The translations under genes were made by a program, and so were the position numbers. DNA of 34,975 nt from UBA3537 sp965662485 (lineage in GTDB: Bacteria > Bacteroidota > Bacteroidia > Flavobacteriales > Flavobacteriaceae). Numbering within the stretch: the stretch's first letter is position 1; each line of letters opens with the position of its first letter. Under the pieces are notes generated by a model. That model was not told where the DNA came from, did no database searches, and saw nothing but the letters and a program-made list of their open reading frames with translations. The stretch spans positions 1 through 34,975 of the forward strand of contig CBFIIL010000014.1 of NCBI GenBank assembly GCA_965662485.1. Direction: 5' to 3'. Shown here piece by piece: positions 17,101 through 24,352 of the stretch.

Positions 17101-17487
17101 TTACGAATTTAGTATCGATTCTATATTTGGTTTAAAATATTTTGGCCCTTTTAGGACTTTTCCATCCTCTCTGTATATGGGCTGGCCATCTTCTCCAAGT
17201 TTACTCATATTACTGCGTTGAATTTCCTCGAAAACAGCTTCTATTTTATGTTGCAAGCCATGTTCGATAATGGTACCACAAAGAATGTAAAGCATATCGC
17301 CAAGGGCATCTGCAACCTCCACAAGATCATTGTTTTGTGCCGCTTCTAAATATTCTTCATTTTCTTCTTTCATTAAATCAAAACGAAGTTGATTTTTGGA
17401 TGCACCTAAGTCCGCTTTTGGAGATGTTCTATAGCCTATTTTAAATGCTTCGTGAAAACGTTGTACCGCTTCTATTTTGTTTTTCAT
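17101..17487 (-). CDS. MazG-like/PRA-PH family nucleotide pyrophosphohydrolase
   Basis: This 128-residue all-alpha protein carries the metal-binding signature of the MazG/dUTPase-like fold: EENEEYLEA (about 37-45) and EVADALGDMLYI (about 56-67). The C-terminal segment NMSKLGEDGQPIYREDGKVLKGPKYF is characteristic of the phosphoribosyl-ATP-pyrophosphohydrolase-like group in Bacteroidota. It probably hydrolyses a (d)NTP to the monophosphate as housecleaning. It is not the histidine-pathway enzyme by context. It is divergent from the small membrane protein gene at 17541. Confidence 0.82.
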   Translation of the reverse strand: MKNKIEAVQRFHEAFKIGYRTSPKADLGASKNQLRFDLMKEENEEYLEAAQNNDLVEVADALGDMLYILCGTIIEHGLQHKIEAVFEEIQRSNMSKLGEDGQPIYREDGKVLKGPKYFKPNIESILNS

Positions 17488-17509
17488 ATATTAATTTTTT
17501 GTAATTTTG
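17477..17509 (+). promoter_or_regulatory. Putative promoter for the 62-residue membrane protein (TTG-N22-TAATTTTG)
   Basis: TTG at 17477-17479 and TAATTTTG at 17502-17509 are 22 bases apart, at the long end of the flavobacterial range. The -7 element ends 31 bases before the ATG at 17541. The -33 element falls inside the start of the divergent MazG-like gene. Confidence 0.4.
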
Positions 17510-17540
17510 TGTGAGAATTCAAATTTAAAAATAAACATTT

Positions 17541-17729
17541 ATGTTCAGTCAAGGACAACTAATTTTCGGAATTCTTTTTGCCATTGTTTTTGCTATGATA
17601 ATTTTTATATCGTACAGAAAGGATGCTGCTTTAAACAAAAAATATTATAAAGGAAGTCTTTGGATTCTTTTGATTTTTATCAGTTTTATTTTAGGTATTG
17701 CCGCTATTAAATTTCTTTTGGGGTACTAA
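17541..17729 (+). CDS. Small two-span membrane protein
   Basis: This is a 62-residue protein with two hydrophobic segments (about residues 8-26 and 41-60) separated by a basic loop (SYRKDAALNKKYYKG). It has its own candidate promoter and a downstream hairpin, and is flanked by unrelated genes, so it looks like a real monocistronic gene. I recognise a conserved flavobacterial small membrane protein by general appearance only. No function can be assigned. Confidence 0.65.
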   Translation: MFSQGQLIFGILFAIVFAMIIFISYRKDAALNKKYYKGSLWILLIFISFILGIAAIKFLLGY

Positions 17730-17733
17730 AAAA

Positions 17734-17770
17734 CCACTCATAATTACTTACAAGTGGCTTTAATTTTTTT
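17734..17770. terminator. Weak bidirectional terminator hairpin between convergent genes
   Basis: CCACT (17734-17738) pairs with AGTGG (17753-17757) around a 14-base loop. The stem is extended by an A/T pair run after one mismatch, with a T-rich tract at 17759-17770 and an A tract on the other side that serves the opposite strand. It sits between the stops of the small membrane protein gene and the M49 peptidase gene. Confidence 0.45.
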
Positions 17771-17789
17771 AATCACAAAGATTATCCTT

Positions 17790-19838
17790 TTAATTTACGT
17801 TTGGTAAAAAGTTATAGCGTTTTGAATAATATAGCATTTGACTTTCAAAGTCTTTTGCATAATTCACTTTAATCTCAGAAATAGCGCCATTTTCATCTGT
17901 TACGGGCTCCAGTACAGGATTGACAAACCCACCATAAGGTGCAGATTTAAATTGTTTGTTTCTTTCTAAAACCTCCGCATGAATCGCTTGGTCAACTTTT
18001 ACGCCGTAGCCCTCTACCAATGCTTGAACAGCTTTAAAATCACCTTCTGATTTAATACGCTGTGTTTCTCTTAATAGTTGTCCAAAAAGCTCGTGAAGTT
18101 TATCATAATCGTTGATATTAAAATAGGTTTTACCATCTCTAGTGACTTTTTCAATAACATTGTCTTTTTGTCCTTTTTCAAAAGCCCAAGCACTTACCCA
18201 TTGCCTATTTCGCATATGCGCTTCTTCAACATCATCACCAAGTTCTAAGCGAATAAGCTGTGTCATTAGGCCATTTCTAATGTAACCGTCAAAAGCAGCC
18301 ATTCCAACCGCTTTCCAATCTTCGACTAAGCCCAATTCTTGCAATTTTGAATCATACAGGTAGTACAAGCCCACCAAGTCGGCGCGCCCCTCTTCTAGTG
18401 TTGATGCATAATTTTTTAAAGTTTCTTTAGTTTCGCCAACACCTGGATTCAATTGCCCAGAAGCATGCCCAACAACCTCGTGAAGAGCAGTATGAAGTTT
18501 ATCGGCTAGCTGACCATGTTTTTTCTCAAGTTCATATTCTTGATCATCATGAACAAATTCTTTTAATCGCCCTGAGCTTCCAGAGTTATTGTATGCATTG
18601 ATAATATTTCCTAATGAAACAGACTTGCTACCAACTTCGGCACGAATCCAGTTTGCATTTGGTAAATTAACGCCAATTGGTGTTGATGGCGATGCGTCTC
18701 CTGCTTCACCTGCAACGTTTACAGTTTTATAACTTACACCAACTACATTTTTCTTTTTATGCTCTGGCATTAGGGGAGAATTGTCTTCAAACCATTGTGC
18801 ATTTTCAGACAATACAGCCATTTTTGCAGACATATCAAAATCCTTTATTTGAACGATGGTTTCATAGGAACCCCTGTAGCCCAATGGGTCGTTGTAGACT
18901 TCAATAAAACTGTTGATGTAATCAATATTACCCTCAGTAGCAGCAGTCCAAGCCACATTATAATCGTCCCAAGTTTGCAAGTCCCCTGTTTTGTAATATT
19001 GAATAAGCAAACCTAGGGCATCGCCTTGAGCTTTATTTTCTGCAACGCTTTTGGCCAATTCTAACCATTTTACAATTTCATCAATCGCTGTTCCATAAAG
19101 CCCTCCTGATTTGTAGACACGTTCTTTAAGTTCGCCATTTTCTTTTACAAGCTGCGAATTTAGACCAAAAGACAAAGGCTTGTCAGGATTTGGTGAAGAT
19201 TTAGCGGCATAAAATGTTTCAACATCTTTGTTCGTAACATTGGGTCCATAAAAGTTAACCGCAGATTCCAAAACATTATCCGCATTTTTGGCTTGATTTA
19301 CTTTTTTTGAATCCTTATCATTAAAAAGCACCTCAAAGGCTTCGCCCTCCAAAGTTGCAGTTGTTGCATCAATTAAAGATTTTAAATACTCTGCAGAAAA
19401 GTCTGGTTTTAATTTTGCGTTACTATAGTGGTGATGAATACCGTTACTAAACCAAACACGTTTTAAGTACGTTTCAAAAGCAATCCAGTCTTCTGTTGAT
19501 TTATCGCCGTTAAAAGTTGTGTAAATAGTCTCCAAAGCTTCACGAATGGTCAAGTTGTGGCGATAGTTTTGATCCCACATAATATCTCGGCCAGAAAGAC
19601 CTGCTTGTGTAAGGTAATACACGAGTTTTTGTTCTTTTAAGGTCAGATTTTCCCATCCTGGTAATTGATAACGTAAGATTTTGAGGTCGGCAAATTGTTC
19701 CACCATGTATGGAAAACTCTCTGTATCTAAAGTAACGAATAAATTGTCATTTTTGGAAGTAGAGTTGTCATTTTTACATGAAAAAAATAATTGTGTACAT
19801 GCAAAAACAACAAGCATTAATTTGTAGCTGAATTTCAT
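17790..19838 (-). CDS. M49-family (dipeptidyl peptidase III-like) lipoprotein
   Basis: This is a 682-residue protein with a lipoprotein signal (LMLVVFACTQLFFSC). The zinc site of family M49 is visible: HEVVGH at about 453-458 with catalytic Glu454, and the third ligand in EEGRAD at about 482-487. M49 enzymes release dipeptides from short peptides. This one is probably anchored in the envelope, unlike the cytosolic eukaryotic DPP III. Such Bacteroidota proteins are sometimes mislabelled as dihydrofolate reductase; nothing here supports that. Its upstream region, shared with the divergent SRPBCC gene, contains an 11-bp inverted repeat. Confidence 0.88.
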   Translation of the reverse strand: MKFSYKLMLVVFACTQLFFSCKNDNSTSKNDNLFVTLDTESFPYMVEQFADLKILRYQLPGWENLTLKEQKLVYYLTQAGLSGRDIMWDQNYRHNLTIREALETIYTTFNGDKSTEDWIAFETYLKRVWFSNGIHHHYSNAKLKPDFSAEYLKSLIDATTATLEGEAFEVLFNDKDSKKVNQAKNADNVLESAVNFYGPNVTNKDVETFYAAKSSPNPDKPLSFGLNSQLVKENGELKERVYKSGGLYGTAIDEIVKWLELAKSVAENKAQGDALGLLIQYYKTGDLQTWDDYNVAWTAATEGNIDYINSFIEVYNDPLGYRGSYETIVQIKDFDMSAKMAVLSENAQWFEDNSPLMPEHKKKNVVGVSYKTVNVAGEAGDASPSTPIGVNLPNANWIRAEVGSKSVSLGNIINAYNNSGSSGRLKEFVHDDQEYELEKKHGQLADKLHTALHEVVGHASGQLNPGVGETKETLKNYASTLEEGRADLVGLYYLYDSKLQELGLVEDWKAVGMAAFDGYIRNGLMTQLIRLELGDDVEEAHMRNRQWVSAWAFEKGQKDNVIEKVTRDGKTYFNINDYDKLHELFGQLLRETQRIKSEGDFKAVQALVEGYGVKVDQAIHAEVLERNKQFKSAPYGGFVNPVLEPVTDENGAISEIKVNYAKDFESQMLYYSKRYNFLPNVN

Positions 19839-19920
19839 AGTATAATTGTATTTGTTTTGATTTGTGATTTAATATTCAAAAGTCTACGAATATAGTTTAT
19901 TTTGAAAAACATAAAAAATT

Positions 19921-19950
19921 AATTTCTTTGACTCGGTGTTCAAAGAAATT
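19921..19950. repeat. 11-bp perfect inverted repeat in divergent intergenic region (candidate operator)
   Basis: AATTTCTTTGA at 19921-19931 and its exact reverse complement at 19940-19950 flank an 8-base spacer (CTCGGTGT). It lies between the start codons of the M49 lipoprotein gene and the SRPBCC/GyrI-like gene, 36 bases before the latter. A TTG within the left arm and a TAATTTAG at 19953-19960 are spaced 22 bases apart, so the repeat could overlap a promoter. No T-tract follows, which makes an operator more likely than a terminator. Confidence 0.55.
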
Positions 19951-19985
19951 TATAATTTAGTAGAAACTAAAATTTATCAAACCTC

Positions 19986-21008
19986 ATGAAAGCACTCAAA
20001 TTTATTTTATTCCTACTTTTATTTTTATTACTGGCCGCAAGCAGCTATGTAGCTGTTCAGCCCAATAGTTATGACCTTTATCGTACACGTACTATTTCTG
20101 CACCAGTAAGTGTTATTTATAATACTGTTGAAGATTTTCGCCAATGGGAACCATGGTCGCCATGGAAAGAAAAAGAACCTACACTATCTATTGAATATCC
20201 AGAAAAAACATCAGGAGTTGGAGGCGCTTATTCTTGGACTGGAAAAGATGGAAAAGGCACAATGAAAACCCTTGTTGCTATTCCAAATGATTCATTACTA
20301 CAAGAACTCAAGTTTGAACAATTTCCAGCATCACAAGTGTACTGGAATTTTGAATACAAAAGCCCAAACAGCACAGAAGTAACTTGGGGTATGAAAAGTG
20401 ACGATGTTCCTTTTATGCTCAAATTTTTTGCATTAATCCGTGGAGGAATGGACAAAATGATTGGTCCAGACTACGAAAGAGGCTTAGAAAATTTAGATAC
20501 ACATTTGCAAAAACAAATGGCTATTTACAGCATTGAAGACGATGGAATTATTGATTATGGTGGTGGATTTTATTTGTATATCACTTCAAGTGCAACTCCA
20601 GAAAATATCAGCATGACGATGGAGAAAAACTACGCTGCTCTTTATGACTATATGAGTGTCAACAACATAGAAAGTAACGGCAACCCAATGAGTATTTATC
20701 AATTTAGAAATCTAGAAGATGGATCAATGATTATGAGCTGCGCAATTCCCGTACGACAAAATTATAGAATAAAAGATGCGAGTGGAATTTTATGTGGCTA
20801 TATGCCAAGAACTAAAGCGCTTAAAACAACGCTTAAAGGGAACTATAACAACTTAGAAGAAGCTTGGACAATTGGTTATCAAAACATGACTAAAATGAAC
20901 CTAAGACCCTCAAAACTTAAACCTTTTGAGGTTTATCTGACCACTCCTCAGGAAATACTCAACCCAGCAGATTGGATTACAGAACTTCTTATCCCTATTT
21001 TAAATTAA
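19986..21008 (+). CDS. SRPBCC-domain plus GyrI-like effector-binding protein, membrane-anchored
   Basis: This is a 340-residue protein. An N-terminal hydrophobic segment (about residues 4-24) precedes an SRPBCC/polyketide-cyclase-type domain (RTRTISAPVSVIYNTVEDFRQWEPWSPW is the typical opening). From about residue 180, a GyrI-like small-molecule-binding domain follows (GGGFYLYITSSATPENISMTMEKNYAALYDYM). The pairing is frequent in Bacteroidota. It may bind a hydrophobic ligand at the membrane; no enzyme activity is evident. crcB follows 19 bases downstream and may be cotranscribed. Confidence 0.85.
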   Translation: MKALKFILFLLLFLLLAASSYVAVQPNSYDLYRTRTISAPVSVIYNTVEDFRQWEPWSPWKEKEPTLSIEYPEKTSGVGGAYSWTGKDGKGTMKTLVAIPNDSLLQELKFEQFPASQVYWNFEYKSPNSTEVTWGMKSDDVPFMLKFFALIRGGMDKMIGPDYERGLENLDTHLQKQMAIYSIEDDGIIDYGGGFYLYITSSATPENISMTMEKNYAALYDYMSVNNIESNGNPMSIYQFRNLEDGSMIMSCAIPVRQNYRIKDASGILCGYMPRTKALKTTLKGNYNNLEEAWTIGYQNMTKMNLRPSKLKPFEVYLTTPQEILNPADWITELLIPILN

Positions 21009-21027
21009 TTAAAAAATAAAAAATAAT

Positions 21028-21399
21028 ATGAAATATGCATTATTAGTATTTTTAGGCGGTGGATTTGGAAGTGTTTTAAGATACTTGATTGGAAAGCTAT
21101 TTCAGAATTCACTAGGTGCATTTCCAATTGGAACAATGATCGTTAATGTTGCTGGAAGTTTATTGATTGGATTTTTCCTGGGTGTCAATCTAAAAAATGG
21201 AGGGCTCTCAGAAACACAAACCTTACTATTGGTCACAGGATTTTGTGGCGGGTTCACTACATTTTCGGCCTTTGCTATGGAGAATCAAGTATTTTTAAAA
21301 TCTGGAGATTATGTTCAATTTATCAGCTATGCTTTGGGGTCATTAATTTTGGGAATTGCTGCAGTCATTTTGGGTTTAATTTTATCAAAAAACTTTTAA
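21028..21399 (+). CDS. crcB: Fluoride ion channel CrcB/Fluc
   Basis: This is a 123-residue membrane protein with four spans. Family features are GGGFGSVLRYLIGK near the N-terminus, FPIGTMIVNVAGSLLIGFFLG (the pore Asn and following Gly-rich helix) and TGFCGGFTTFSAFAMEN (the TFSAF and Phe-box region). It functions as a dual-topology dimer exporting fluoride. It follows the SRPBCC gene closely, and no fluoride riboswitch is visible in the 19-base gap. It converges with the DUF1684 gene with one base between stops. Confidence 0.93.
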   Translation: MKYALLVFLGGGFGSVLRYLIGKLFQNSLGAFPIGTMIVNVAGSLLIGFFLGVNLKNGGLSETQTLLLVTGFCGGFTTFSAFAMENQVFLKSGDYVQFISYALGSLILGIAAVILGLILSKNF

Positions 21400-21400
21400 A

Positions 21401-22006
21401 TTACTTGAAACGTTTTACTCCAGCTTTTATCTGTAAAGGAATGTAATTTTGACGTGGAACAATAGGACAAGAATAACGCTCGTTATACACACAATAAGGA
21501 TTGTAAGCAGTATTAAAATCAAGCCAAATACTATCTGATTGAGGCACTTTCAAATCCATATAGCGACCTCCACCATATGTAGAAATGCCATTGGTGTCAT
21601 CCAAAAAAGGAAGAAAAAGATAATTGGATTTTACTTCAGTAGAATCTTTTCCTTGATAGACATTCAGCTCAAAAGTTTGTTTTAGCAATTTAAAAGATAA
21701 TACACCATAGACACGTTCTTTTGCTATCCGTTCTGTAGTTGTTTTAATATCAAAATATTCAGAGGTTGGAGTTGGTGTCAATTTTGCTTTGACTACAAAA
21801 CTAGAATCAATTGGAAAAAATGAAAGTGATGAAAACGTTTTTAAATCATTAGGTTTTAGTGGTGATTTTGAAGCATCCTTGAACATTTCATTCATTTTTT
21901 TTTGAAATGCTGAGTTGTATGACATTCGAACTTTTTGTTCCATACAAGAAACATTGAATAAAACTAAAGCAATAACAAATAAAACTATTTTAAACCTAAA
22001 ATTCAT
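21401..22006 (-). CDS. DUF1684-family lipoprotein
   Basis: This is a 201-residue protein from the ATG at 22006 (MNFRFKIVLF), which gives a proper lipoprotein signal ending VLFNVSC; a 24-residue longer reading frame would overlap the Lrp gene. The body has the DUF1684 signatures YGVLSFKLLKQTFELNVYQG, FLPFLDDTNG, YGGGRYMDL and the C-terminal DFNTAYNPYCVYNERYSCP. The function of the family is not established. It follows the Lrp/AsnC gene by 4 bases, so regulator and lipoprotein are likely cotranscribed. Confidence 0.85.
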   Translation of the reverse strand: MNFRFKIVLFVIALVLFNVSCMEQKVRMSYNSAFQKKMNEMFKDASKSPLKPNDLKTFSSLSFFPIDSSFVVKAKLTPTPTSEYFDIKTTTERIAKERVYGVLSFKLLKQTFELNVYQGKDSTEVKSNYLFLPFLDDTNGISTYGGGRYMDLKVPQSDSIWLDFNTAYNPYCVYNERYSCPIVPRQNYIPLQIKAGVKRFK

Positions 22007-22010
22007 AAAA

Positions 22011-22451
22011 CTAAACTTTATCAATTGGGTTGTGTGCAACAACATTAGAAAGAATAATTTGTGTTTTTGTTTCACCATAAGTAATGAGTTCGTCTATAAA
22101 TTTCTCTAAATGGTGTTGGTTTTCAAAAACAACTTCCATCACAATATTTTCATTACCAGTGATTCTGTAACAATTTATAACTTCTTTGTAAGACTTTACA
22201 TGATGTAAAAAAGGCTTTAGTCGCCCCATAAAGGCACGAACAGTAATTAGTGCTCGTAGACCATAACCGAGCTTATTGTGGTCTACTTTTGCATAATACC
22301 CTGAAATAACTCCAAAATCTTCCATTTTTTTTATGCGTTCTGAAACTGCTGGAGAAGAAATTCCGACTTGCTTTGCAATTTCAGTGCTTGAAGTACGAGA
22401 ATTTTTTTGTAAAAAATTTAAAATCTTGGAATGAATAGCATCTAATTTCAT
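22011..22451 (-). CDS. Lrp/AsnC-family transcriptional regulator
   Basis: This is a 146-residue regulator. The N-terminal winged helix reads KILNFLQKNSRTSSTEIAKQ and VGISSPAVSERIKKMEDFGVI. The C-terminal AsnC/RAM ligand-binding beta-alpha-beta domain contains YRITGNENIVMEVVFEN. Such proteins form octameric rings and respond to amino acids. The 122-base divergent upstream region is very AT-rich and contains repeated ATTAATA motifs that could be autoregulatory sites. Its regulon is unknown; the adjacent divergent orphan gene and the DUF1684 gene are possible targets. Confidence 0.92.
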   Translation of the reverse strand: MKLDAIHSKILNFLQKNSRTSSTEIAKQVGISSPAVSERIKKMEDFGVISGYYAKVDHNKLGYGLRALITVRAFMGRLKPFLHHVKSYKEVINCYRITGNENIVMEVVFENQHHLEKFIDELITYGETKTQIILSNVVAHNPIDKV

Positions 22452-22482
22452 TTTTTAAAGATATTTAGTTAAAAATAATAAA

Positions 22483-22515
22483 TATATTAATATAAAATTT
22501 ATTAATACATTAATA
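22483..22515. promoter_or_regulatory. AT-rich ATTAATA repeats upstream of Lrp gene (candidate operator)
   Basis: Three copies of ATTAATA (starting at 22486, 22501 and 22509) and the 12-base palindrome TATATTAATATA (22483-22494) lie between the divergent Lrp/AsnC and orphan genes. Lrp-family proteins often bind such AT-rich palindromes near their own promoters. This is suggestive only, because the whole region is AT-rich. Confidence 0.3.
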
Positions 22516-22573
22516 TTTAAATAAAAATAGGTTTGATCATTTGTAATTTTACATTACAATTTTATTATTTGAG

Positions 22574-22966
22574 ATGTACCAAAAAAGAAAATCCTATTTT
22601 AATTCAGCGATTTATAAAAAAGCGCAGGAAATTGGTATTCTCTCTAAACACATCTGCGATTATTTAAATACTGATCTTGCTCCTCTTTCTGAGGATGGAC
22701 AAGAAAATCCGAATATATATTTTTCTGGTGACATTGTACAACACTCCATTTCGTTGTCAACTGAACTTTTAAAAGCAGAAGCATCTTCTTTTTCTGAAAA
22801 AAAATATTTTCATGCCCACACTTTAAAGTGGCTTACCTATCGTCTGTATCAAAATTGTAAACGCCTAGAACATTGCAGTAGTAATGGTCGAGATTTTTTA
22901 TTGATTTTAAAAAAAGAAATCAAAAAATTTAAAAAACTACAAAAACAGTGGATGCTAACACTGTAG
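22574..22966 (+). CDS. Uncharacterised 130-residue, probably helical protein
   Basis: I do not recognise this protein. It is soluble, with no signal peptide or membrane span, and appears largely alpha-helical, with a very basic C-terminus (KKEIKKFKKLQKQW). It contains several cysteines (ICDYL, NCKRLEHC) and histidines (YFHAHTLKW). It is divergent from the Lrp/AsnC regulator and followed by a hairpin that overlaps its stop codon, which supports a real, monocistronic gene. Codon use looks like that of its neighbours. Confidence 0.65.
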   Translation: MYQKRKSYFNSAIYKKAQEIGILSKHICDYLNTDLAPLSEDGQENPNIYFSGDIVQHSISLSTELLKAEASSFSEKKYFHAHTLKWLTYRLYQNCKRLEHCSSNGRDFLLILKKEIKKFKKLQKQWMLTL

Positions 22967-22980
22967 TTTTATTCTTTTTA
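22933..22980 (+). terminator. Putative intrinsic terminator overlapping the orphan gene's stop codon
   Basis: AAAACTAC (22933-22940) can pair with GTAGTTTT (22963-22970), with an inner CAGTG/CACTG stem (22946-22950 with 22959-22963) as an alternative, and a T-rich run (TTTTATTCTTTTTA) follows. The stop codon TAG at 22964-22966 lies in the right arm. Confidence 0.45.
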
Positions 22981-22982
22981 TT

Positions 22983-23003
22983 TAACTCATAATCAATGAG
23001 TTA
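22983..23003. repeat. 8-bp inverted repeat between the orphan gene and the OmpA gene
   Basis: TAACTCAT (22983-22990) and ATGAGTTA (22996-23003) are exact reverse complements around a 5-base spacer. It could be a second, weaker terminator (a T-rich stretch begins about 8 bases later) or a regulator site for the OmpA gene. I see nothing else definite in the remaining bases before 23163. Confidence 0.35.
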
Positions 23004-23162
23004 TTGGTAATTTATTTTTTCTTCAAACAACAGCTTATTTTTTTTGAAAAAAAGTTGTAAAAAAATGTGACTTTTTTAAAAATGTTGTGTCTAAAACGAT
23101 AGGGGAGTTCTATTTAGACTTCAAAACAATTAAATTTAATTAAAAACCTACAAAATTTTATC

Positions 23163-24269
23163 ATGATGAAAGAATTATTACTAATCACTTTTTTAACGTT
23201 GTTTAGCACAACACTTATTACAGCACAAAATTTACCTACAAATCCAGCTCCAGGTAAATGTTATGTAAAATGTATTACCAAAGATGTATTTGATACTGTA
23301 ACAGAAAGCATTCAAGTTCAGCCGTCTTATCAGACACTTTCTGTTGTACCTGCAACTTACAAAACAGTTGAAGAACGAGTTCTTGTAAAAGAGGCCTCTA
23401 AGCGTTTGGTTGTAATACCAGCTGTGTATGAAACTGTTAGTGCAACATACACCACTGGTGGAGGTGCTTCTGAGTTAAACGTTGTTCCAGCACAGTTTGG
23501 CACAAGAACACAATCTTTTGAAGTCTACCCAAAAACTTCTGGTTGGGAGTACAAGCAACTAGAGAATTGTCAATCTGTAAATAAAGAAGACTGTGTAGTA
23601 GCTTGTTATGTAGAACGCCCAGCACAATACCGCGATGTTACAGTAACGACAGTAACTAGAGAAGCTACTACTACAAAAGGTCCTGCAGCATCAGCACAAA
23701 CAAGAACTTATACAAAGCAAGTACTTAAAACTCCTGCGCGTGTAACAGAAGAAGTTATTCCTGCAGTTTACAAAACTATTACACGTCAAGTTATAGACCA
23801 ACCTGCAAGAACAGTTAGTCAAACAGTTCCTGCAAAAACACAGACAGTTACAAGAACTATCTTAAAATCTAAAGGTGGTATTACTACATGGGAAGAAGTT
23901 GACTGTAAATTACTTGACCCTAATGTACTACCAATTTTTTACGAACTTGCTAGTGCACGTTTAACTTCTGAATCTAAGAGAATTATAGACAATACATTGA
24001 TGCCAATTCTTAGCGGTAAAAATGTAAACATTGAAATCATGTCTCATACGGATTCAAGGGGAGATGATGCTTATAATATGTCTTTGTCTCAACAACGTGC
24101 AAATGCTGTTGTAAATTACTTAGTTTCTAAAGGAATTTCTAGAAGTAGATTATCAGCTAGAGGTTTTGGTGAAACACGTTTGGTAAATCGTTGTTCAAAT
24201 GGCGTAAAATGTTCAGAAGCGGATCACAAGCGTAATAGAAGAACAGAATTTAGAGTTATCAACAACTAA
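23163..24269 (+). CDS. OmpA-family outer-membrane protein with PAxYxTV repeats
   Basis: This is a 368-residue protein with a signal peptide (LLLITFLTLFSTTLITAQ). Residues of about 45-240 contain about nine degenerate repeats with a Pro-Ala core (PATYKTVEERV, PAVYETVSA, PAQFGTRTQSF, PAQYRDVTV, PAVYKTITRQV, PAKTQTVTRTI). The C-terminal domain is OmpA-like, with MSHTDSRGDDAYNMSLSQQRANAVVNYL and RRTEFRV, and should bind peptidoglycan non-covalently. Four cysteines lie in the central and C-terminal parts. There is no eight-stranded OmpA barrel, so this is probably a periplasmic or surface structural protein. Two ATGs stand in tandem at 23163 and 23166. A strong hairpin terminator follows. Confidence 0.88.
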   Translation: MMKELLLITFLTLFSTTLITAQNLPTNPAPGKCYVKCITKDVFDTVTESIQVQPSYQTLSVVPATYKTVEERVLVKEASKRLVVIPAVYETVSATYTTGGGASELNVVPAQFGTRTQSFEVYPKTSGWEYKQLENCQSVNKEDCVVACYVERPAQYRDVTVTTVTREATTTKGPAASAQTRTYTKQVLKTPARVTEEVIPAVYKTITRQVIDQPARTVSQTVPAKTQTVTRTILKSKGGITTWEEVDCKLLDPNVLPIFYELASARLTSESKRIIDNTLMPILSGKNVNIEIMSHTDSRGDDAYNMSLSQQRANAVVNYLVSKGISRSRLSARGFGETRLVNRCSNGVKCSEADHKRNRRTEFRVINN

Positions 24270-24318
24270 TATATTGAATAGAAAAACCCCACAAATCACT
24301 CACCTCTAATTCCCCTGT

Positions 24319-24352
24319 TAAAAGAGCGCCTTGCGGCGCTCTTTTATTTTTT
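24319..24352. terminator. Strong bidirectional intrinsic terminator (12-bp stem)
   Basis: TAAAAGAGCGCC (24319-24330) and its perfect reverse complement (24335-24346) flank a TTGC loop, followed by T-rich sequence. It serves the OmpA gene on the plus strand and, by its A-rich left flank, the convergent TlpA-like gene on the minus strand. The stop codon of the latter (24344-24346) is part of the stem. Confidence 0.88.

Noticed and set aside
21009..21027. Possible fluoride riboswitch before crcB
   Set aside because: Only 19 AT-rich bases separate crcB from the upstream gene, too short for the aptamer.
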